Assembly: GCA_013339895.1 (NCBI GenBank)
Contig: JABACO010000009.1
Coordinates: forward strand, 1,963,797-2,027,796
Reading direction: 5' to 3'
Source: Ephydatia muelleri
Taxonomy: Eukaryota; Porifera; Demospongiae; Spongillida; Spongillidae
Length of the DNA: 64,000 nucleotides
In this document: positions 57,801-64,000 of the stretch, piece after piece
Layout: each line of letters opens with the position of its first letter
How positions within the stretch are numbered: the first letter of the stretch is position 1
Notes under the pieces: generated by a model
Database searches by the model: none
What the model saw: the letters and a program-made list of their open reading frames with translations, nothing else
What the model was told of the DNA's origin: nothing
Position numbers and translations under genes: made by a program

Positions 57801-58009
57801 CGAAATTGAAACCCGATTAATCAAACTTCACATGTGAGCTTAATTAAACCATTCATCAGTATCGTATTCAAGGACTAATAATTTGTCATTTATTAATATA
57901 ATATTAATGAAAGAGTAGTGGCATGATGCAATATTGCATCATACACCTCAATCTCATTTATGTATCCACTTAGCTCTTTTTACTTAGATGTGACATCATC
58001 AGAGGGTGT

Positions 58010-58165
58010 ATCGTCTAAGCCTAACAAGTAGCTCCAGCTGAGTTGCCAAGAGCACCGGTCATCAAAGAAGTACCTCCACTAGCAATGACTGCACCAGTAC
58101 CATAACTGATTGACAATAATGGAACGAGCATGACCACATACCCATTAACAGTATAACCGGTTTAC
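58010..58165 (-). pseudogene. Possible second glycine-zipper C-terminus
   Basis: The minus strand reads MLVPLLSISYGTGAVIASGG and TSLMTGALGNSAGATC before a stop at about 58025. This is a small-residue-rich membrane-like end, 500 bases beyond the AIG1-like pseudogene on the same strand. It may be an alternative or duplicated tail exon. Evidence is weak. Confidence 0.25.
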
Positions 58166-58652
58166 TACAGCATAATTAAGGTCCATTCCTAGGACAGGCA
58201 TAATTAATAACTGGGTGTTAGAAGGTGTTAGACGTATCATTGTACTTTTTTGTATTGTGAAGCTCTCTCTTGTAAATAAGATAGAAAATAGAACTAGGTA
58301 TCAGTACATTTAATGGTCATGCATGGTGACTAGGCATCCCATCACTCATACCAGTTCAATCCACCTGCTTGGAGGTTGCGTGTAAATCTGAAGCATAGAA
58401 TCCTTATGCAGGCACCTTAGTCCTCTCCACCCATGATTTATACCAACTCTCCCACAGTAGGCTGAAGCAATTGCTAGTAGCTGTATAGCCAACCCACTCA
58501 GGTGTGTAAATACGCATGCTGATGTAACACATCTTATATGCACACAAAAAAAAGAAAGCCACATCAATTGATAGCAATTAAGCAAAGTTGTGTGTTCAAA
58601 TACACACCACATGCCATGTCAATAACACTTAGTTACCCAATGACATATAACC

Positions 58653-59790
58653 TCAATTGGGCTTTGCCTTGTTGTGTTGCTTTATGTCCCAATATACAGC
58701 ACCACATACAGGACTAATAAATTGTCCAAACAAATTACCAAGGGCCAAACCTAACACTGCACCTGCAGCAATACCAGGAGGACCGGCAAGTACCCCCAGT
58801 GTTGCTCCAACGAGAGTGCCCGCAGTCACTGACCCAATAAAAACACCATAGGTGATCACAACTGCTTTAATAGCATCATATATGATGCATGTAGGGGTTG
58901 TTCATATGCAGGTTTTCTCAGGTCATCCTCGTGATGGTCAGTTTAAAACGGTGTTTATTGGCTTCCAGCATATCCTTCTGCGCGCACTCTGCCATTCTAA
59001 GTAATTATGCAAACCAAAAATTAGATAGCCAGTCCTTGGTGATCGGAGGCACCTCCCTTTGCCATCCCCTATGGTGAAGCCTGTAGGAACGACTGCAATG
59101 TTGGTGGCCAGCTTGTTGTTGACCTTACAACCTATATCAGCAGTTTCGGAATTGCTTCACAGAATTGCTTGTACCGTTCTTCTACGTCCTTTGGGTTTTC
59201 CACAGTCTGAACAACGTGATTAGCAAACGTTAGAACAAATATTGCATTTTCCCATATACGCTCCCCGAATTCCTTTGTCATGGTCGTGATCGCTTTCACA
59301 TCATCCTCTCTAATTCGACGCTCCATCATACTCATGCAGTACAGGACGAGATCGTAGCGTGCACATTTTTCCCTCATTTTAGCGGCATACTTGCGTTCCT
59401 TGCCACTCCCATCCTGCAACCCAGGAGTGTCCCAGACGACACCTGAACCGTGAAAGTTCTCTAGTCGGTAAGGGTTACATCCACTGTCTCTGGGAACAGC
59501 GTTTCCCCTACTTTCGCTACCTCTTCCCCCACCAAGATATTTACGAGGGTAGATTTTCCAACTCCAGTTTTTCCAGTGACCAATATATTTACTTCCCTCT
59601 TGCCGCATGTGTTCTTGAACGCAGAGAACCGGTCCCCAACGTCGCTGCTGGTACTTGCGTTTAATGATGCAGCAGATACGCTGTCACGTGCCTTCAATGG
59701 AGCAGATACACTGGCACTTGCGTCTACTGGTGTTGATACACTGGTACTTGCAGTTATTAATGGTGTAATTTCGTCATTCGGATAATCCAT
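58653..59790 (-). pseudogene. AIG1/GIMAP-like GTPase with glycine-zipper tail, frameshifted
   Basis: The minus strand starts MDYPNDEITPLITASTSVST, with three similar ASxSVSAP-type repeats, then NILVTGKTGVGKSTLVN (G1/P-loop) and GETLFPETVDVT. After a frame change at about 59470 it continues VVWDTPGLQDGSG (G3), LVLYCMSMMERR, FVLTFANHV (G4-like TFAN) and FCEAIPKLL. A further frame has LATNIAVVPTGF (about 59070-59110), then KDWLSNFWF. The last open part is GVFIGSVTAGTLVGATLGVL, then LAGPPGIAAGAVLGLALGNL (58653-58859). This is a Gly-zipper membrane-type tail. The order is that of invertebrate AIG1-like GTPases. Several frame changes make it a probable pseudogene unless introns were missed. Confidence 0.65.
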
Positions 59791-59879
59791 TCTGTCCCAG
59801 TGGAGTCAGTGCAGAATTCGTCGATTGTTTACCGAAATGCGTGCAAAATTAACCGTTTTTTTTATCAGTTCTTAACCTT

Positions 59880-62040
59880 CGCCACATGCGTGACACTATT
59901 TACCACCCTGTCTCAAATCGTCATAGTCCTTTCATCGTAGAGGTGTCAACTCTGCTCCCCACTATAATAGATGTTGTTGACCAAAAAAAAAAAGACGAAT
60001 GTGACATTGATGCAACACTAACCGTGCTGGGCGAAATGCACGCGCAGTGCTGTATTCTGAATTTGTTTATACAAGGCAATTTGAGCAGAGCAAGTTTGTG
60101 GGTGGGGAATGTCTGTGTCTATTCCTTGCCCCCAGGTGGTTATGTATTGCATGCATTTTATTTATGTTTATTTTTACATAATAATTATTTTGTCCCTGAC
60201 TATTAGCAATAGTAAGGTGCATTCATTTATCTTGTTATAGTTGTATTATTGAAATTAAAAATAATAATGTGCATTTAATAATAATTGTATTGTGAAAAAA
60301 ATAAAAAAAAATAAAAAAAAATAAAAATTATAATAATTAAATTTTATTATTATTATTATTGAAATATACAAACACAGATGCTTCAGTACAACTACTAAAC
60401 ACAAATTACAAAACAATGTACAAATTCAAATATATTCCTGATTAGGACATGAAAGTCTGCATAAAATAGCACTCACATTAGCCCTAACTAAATGGAGATG
60501 GAAAATGCCTCTATGGCCTCCTTCCCCCATGCGCTGTATGTTTCCACTACCAGAGGGATACAGATCCACCCAAGATCACTACACTTAACAACATTCGGCC
60601 TCATGTTTTCGGAGCTCAGTGGCATGTGCAGCTGCTCCAGCAGTCACTCATGCATTATTGTTCATGTTGATGGTACTTGAATCAATAAAACACAAACTGT
60701 TTTTTTTATTTTAATTTCAATATACCAGTGTAATAGCAATTTTTTTTTGCTGGAGTAGTAACCAGACATAACAGTTTATGCAACTGTTTTGCTGAATTCT
60801 GCTGGAGGAGGAAAGAGGTTAATGCATGGGTGACACAGAGACAGATCTAGACCAGCTGATGTCCTAGCGCCTTGCAGTGCCTTGACCTGAATCTGTCAGA
60901 AGTGAGCATATCACCTCAGGCAAAACAGCAGAAAGGTTTGGGGTGAGGGGAGTTGGGGGGGGGGGGGGGGGGGGGGGAGAGTGGGGAAAAGAATACAAAC
61001 ATCTTAATAGTGATGGTACCCTTCCAGGTAAAAGGTTGTATGTTTTTCCCTTTAGGCATTTGGTGGGTGGGGCTGTGGGGCATGAAGATGGCCATTCAAT
61101 CATGTTGCTCATCCTCTGACATGCTGTCCTCCCTTACAGTAGGCTAGGTTTTTTATATATCGCAATAATATAGTGCACTTTTATTTTATTTCATGGAGAT
61201 ACGTATTATCTAAACTTACATTAGGTCCCAACTGATCCCATCTAATTTCAATGATCTACGACACATGTACATGTACGGTATGAACGTAACGCTTGCATTA
61301 AGATGCATGGCTAATTAAAAATTCAGTGCCTACAACTGACAGATAGTCCATGTGAGGTCATTCCAGACTTCTAGAATAATTATCATATCAATTGAATCGC
61401 GTTTTTGCTGCAACGATCCTTTAATTTCCTTGAATCGAAGATATGTTTTGTTATCTTCACACACAAGGGGGATATTTCAGTACACAAGGCTTTCATTTGG
61501 ATGCATACATCTTTCTGAACGGCAATGGAACGTGACATAAGGTTAAAGGCAGCTATACCTCAATTTCATAGTTCTTCAAACATGTAGAGTTGTTGACTCT
61601 GCTCTCCCAGATGTTGCTGACCAACAAACTAGGTAGGTCCAAAGATATGCGCTGACACTAAACTGATTGTTATGCCGGCCTTTCAATCACACAGGAATCA
61701 ACTCTGCTCCCAGTAAAAAAAAGTTGTTCCCTTAGCTAGGTCTGAAGATACACGGCACATGTTACATTTAAGTTTAATGTGAGAAAACACTCGTACTATA
61801 TTGCATCAGTTAAGCTTGGACTTGTAAGGATTCAGGTGCGGATGGCAGCTGTTACCTAGCATTAATTGGGCTCGTTTCCAATCCCTATCTCTGGTCATTC
61901 GCAACCTCTTCAGTATGTTGATGGGCAGCGAGCTGGCTCTGGGACCGAGACATTGTCACCATTACCTTGCATCATGTCCAGGTAGGTACACACCACTCCA
62001 GGACACTATATAGGAAGGCCAGTTTGTAAAAGGTCTCCGG
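59880..62040. other. Stretch without recognised genes
   Basis: It contains A/T-rich simple sequence (60290-60360), a G22 run (60956-60977) and scattered short frames (62-106 codons). I can support no gene or element here. Confidence 0.5.
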
Positions 62041-62053
62041 TCATTCTTTGTAC

Positions 62054-62365
62054 TAGTCTCGTACCCAGACCCACGCCACAGTAGCGGATGGATTACATCA
62101 CCGCTACGTGGAAGTTATACATGTAATCACCCGCAGCGCGTGACAGTGGTATTAATTATTACATTCCACTGGCCACGATTTTGGCGAGATTCTCCAGACC
62201 CTACTTCCACGTAGCGGTGATGTAATCCATCCGCTGCTGTGGCGTGGGTCTGGGTACGAGACTATCTTTGTACACCCAGCTGCGGATGTATTACATCACC
62301 ACTAGGTGATGTAATAGTGGTGATGTAATAGCTGTGTCTACGCGGGGTCTGGGTACGAGACTACC
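62054..62365. mobile_element. MITE-like cluster with agtctcgtacccagaccc ends, copy 3
   Basis: tagtctcgtacccagaccca at 62054 pairs with tgggtctgggtacgagacta at 62242-62263. Another end (gggtctgggtacgagacta) follows at 62346-62365. The interior has repeated gatgtaatccatccgc / gcggatggattacatcaccgct segments. It is about 90 bases upstream of the NBAS start codon at 62456, so it lies within the likely promoter. Confidence 0.75.
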
Positions 62366-62455
62366 TTCGGATTTAATTATAAATTATAGCAGTAATTAAA
62401 AATCTAGTCCAGATTCGATTTAAAGCGCTCGACATTGTTAACATTGAATACAATT

Positions 62456-64000
62456 ATGGAGAGGATACTGTATGATCTTTCGGTCCCCCACGAATGGCCA
62501 GAAATGACTATCACTCAGGTTAGTAGGGGACTGTAGCAGCTATGTCTCCCTGCGTTATAAAGGTCCTTCAATCTCAGCTGGCAGAGGAAAAGCTATCTTT
62601 GTGGAAACAGCTTTCATCCTTGGCTCGAGGTTCGACATTTTTACCTTTTATTTTATTTTTTTAATAATGCAAGCAAGGACATGATACTAATGCATCTTCT
62701 ATAGCCTGCGCCCGATACACTGTCGACCAGCTAAAACAGCCGTGGAGGTAATAAACGCCCTCTCCAGTATCCAGGGTGGTCTGGGCACTATACTAACGTA
62801 CTCGAACTGAAAGTTAGTACCACTGCTTTCCTTTGTACATCTAGTGGTGCACCCGTCTTGCCCGCCGCTCTTGTTGCGCTGGTTGGAAAGCTGCTTCCGT
62901 GGAAATTGGCACTCAGCAGGCACGTGGGTTGCATTGCACGACCCCTGCATAACGCACATGCGCCCCGTTGCCCGTGTTATGCACTTTACAAGGCACACGA
63001 TGGGAATCATGGGTAACACATGGCAACACGTGGCAACACATGCGCACACACATGCTTTCTATTGCATACTGTTCTTCCATGCCAAATAGTGATGGAAAAT
63101 ACCTTGCTATACTAAGAGAGGAGCTGGTGGAGATAAGGTGAGAGTGTGTGCGTGTAACAGCAGTCCTAGGACAATGTTTTGTTCTCTTGGACCAGGTCAC
63201 ATGATGATAATTTTGAGGATGTGGTATACGAATTTGAAGGTGAGTTCTGAAATGTGGGATGTATTGTTTTTGTATGCACAGGATGCTAACACTGCGCCCA
63301 TGTTTACATCACAGCATGCTTACACCTTGTTAACATTGCACTAACACCTTAACATGACACTTGTACACCTTGTTAATATTGCACTAACACCTTAACATGA
63401 TATTTACACCTTGTTAACATTGCACTAACACCTTAACATGATACTTACACCTTGTTAATATCCACTCTGTTAACACTGTGTTTGGTGGTTGGGCCTATAC
63501 ATGTTTGTTATCTTTGTCCAAAGGCACTTGGGACACATGTACTCATGTTTTGTTGTTAACAATAGTACATGAGACCAGAGTGATTTATGGGGAAGTGTGG
63601 TATGTGTGCTGTGATGATGCCACTGGTCCACGTGCAGTAACGAAGGAACCCAGAGCTCAGTGGAGGAAGATAGTCTGGAATGAGGAGGGGACACTCCTGG
63701 CCATTTCAGATAGGTAAAGAAGAAATGGAAGTAAATGGGTCAGAGGGAGTGGAGGAGAGGGCAGTGTGAGGTGGAGGGGAGGAGGAGGAGAGGAAGGGGA
63801 GGGAGAACTGGGCTTTATTTTTCGTTGTAGGGCTGTCTTGTATAACTGAGGTGAGGGGTTTGTGTGTTGATGACATTTGGCAGCTGGGCATTGATATTGT
63901 GTCAATCCCTCATTTCAGCTGTGGAGGCATTCTGGTGGCCACGCCCACTGGTGTGTGTGTGGCGATGATCGAGGGCAGGTGCAGTCTCCGTGCAGTGGAG
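62456..64000 (+). CDS. NBAS: NBAS copy D, first eight exons (gene continues beyond the window)
   Basis: NBAS is a subunit of the NRZ ER tethering complex and a nonsense-mediated-decay factor. Its N-terminus is a beta-propeller. Exons: 62456-62518 (MERILYDLSVPHEWPEMTIT), 62563-62629 (QLAEEKLSLWKQLSSLA), 62705-62747, 62845-62919 (APVLPAALVALVGKLLPWKL), 63090-63137 (DGKYLAILREELVEIR), 63196-63239, 63638-63713 (PRAQWRKIVWNEEGTLLAIS), 63919 onward. Human NBAS has ILYDLLVNTEWP, APFLLPDGLVRLVNKQINW, SNGKLLAAVQDQCVEIR and PKPQWRRVAWSYDCTLLAYAE in the same order. All junctions join in phase, the fourth intron with a GC donor. I see no stop. The start codon fits the human start region. Confidence 0.85.
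63318..63472. repeat. Tandem repeat in NBAS intron 6 (acaccttgttaacattgcac)
   Basis: Three to four units of about 42-54 bp with taacaccttaacatgat links, between exon 6 and exon 7. It is not in phase with any coding frame. Confidence 0.9.

Noticed and set aside
60280-60365. Poly-A / retroposon tail
   Set aside because: A/T simple sequence on both sides of the tract and no retroposon body or target duplication.

Overview
This window comes from an animal nuclear genome, most likely a sponge (Porifera, probably a demosponge) or another early-branching metazoan. The evidence is vertebrate-like NBAS exons split by short GT-AG introns, AIG1-type GTPase and P2X7-tail-like reading frames, many eukaryotic DNA transposons, and very heavy CA/TG, poly-C and minisatellite content. 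The phylum is an inference. There is no bacterial gene organisation, no CRISPR array and no recognisable rRNA or tRNA gene. Two runs of exactly 1000 N (11432-12431 and 43401-44400) are scaffold joins, so there are three contigs and the order between them is not proven by sequence.

Contig 1 (1-11431) is almost entirely one repeated, palindromic structure. Two direct copies of a composite unit (1-5576 and about 6857-11431) each have long inverted arms around a core with a broken IS3EU-like DDE integrase gene. Each integrase is interrupted by a small element with CAGGG termini. A near-perfect palindrome centred at about 6062 lies between the units.

Contig 2 (12432-43400) begins with a C/T-rich minisatellite, a foldback element, one member of a small three-copy gene-like family and a captured RecQ-like helicase fragment. 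The minus strand then carries degraded middle exons of NBAS (16.6-19.1 kb, plus pieces at 30.7 and 31.7-32.05 kb). They are interrupted by a 7.5 kb CACTA-like transposon (19258-26770) with two divergent multi-exon genes: a TNP2-type transposase on the plus strand and a BEN-domain-like protein with a micro-exon array on the minus strand. The C-terminal part of another NBAS copy occupies 33.36-43.4 kb on the minus strand; its last exons splice in phase and look intact.

Contig 3 (44401-64000) has a second member of the small family, a P2X7-tail-like fragment, a THAP/Kolobok-like transposase gene on the minus strand that is interrupted by a complete but frameshifted hAT element (50551-53416), a further rearranged set of NBAS exons (55.6-57.5 kb), a broken AIG1-like GTPase with a glycine-zipper tail, and the first eight exons of an apparently intact NBAS gene on the plus strand (62456 to the window end).

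The main theme is an NBAS locus (an ER-Golgi tethering and RNA-decay factor) that has been duplicated and shuffled and then colonised by nested transposons. The most unusual single object is the CACTA-like element with its BEN-domain partner gene. All family calls rest on reading translations by eye; no database search was possible.
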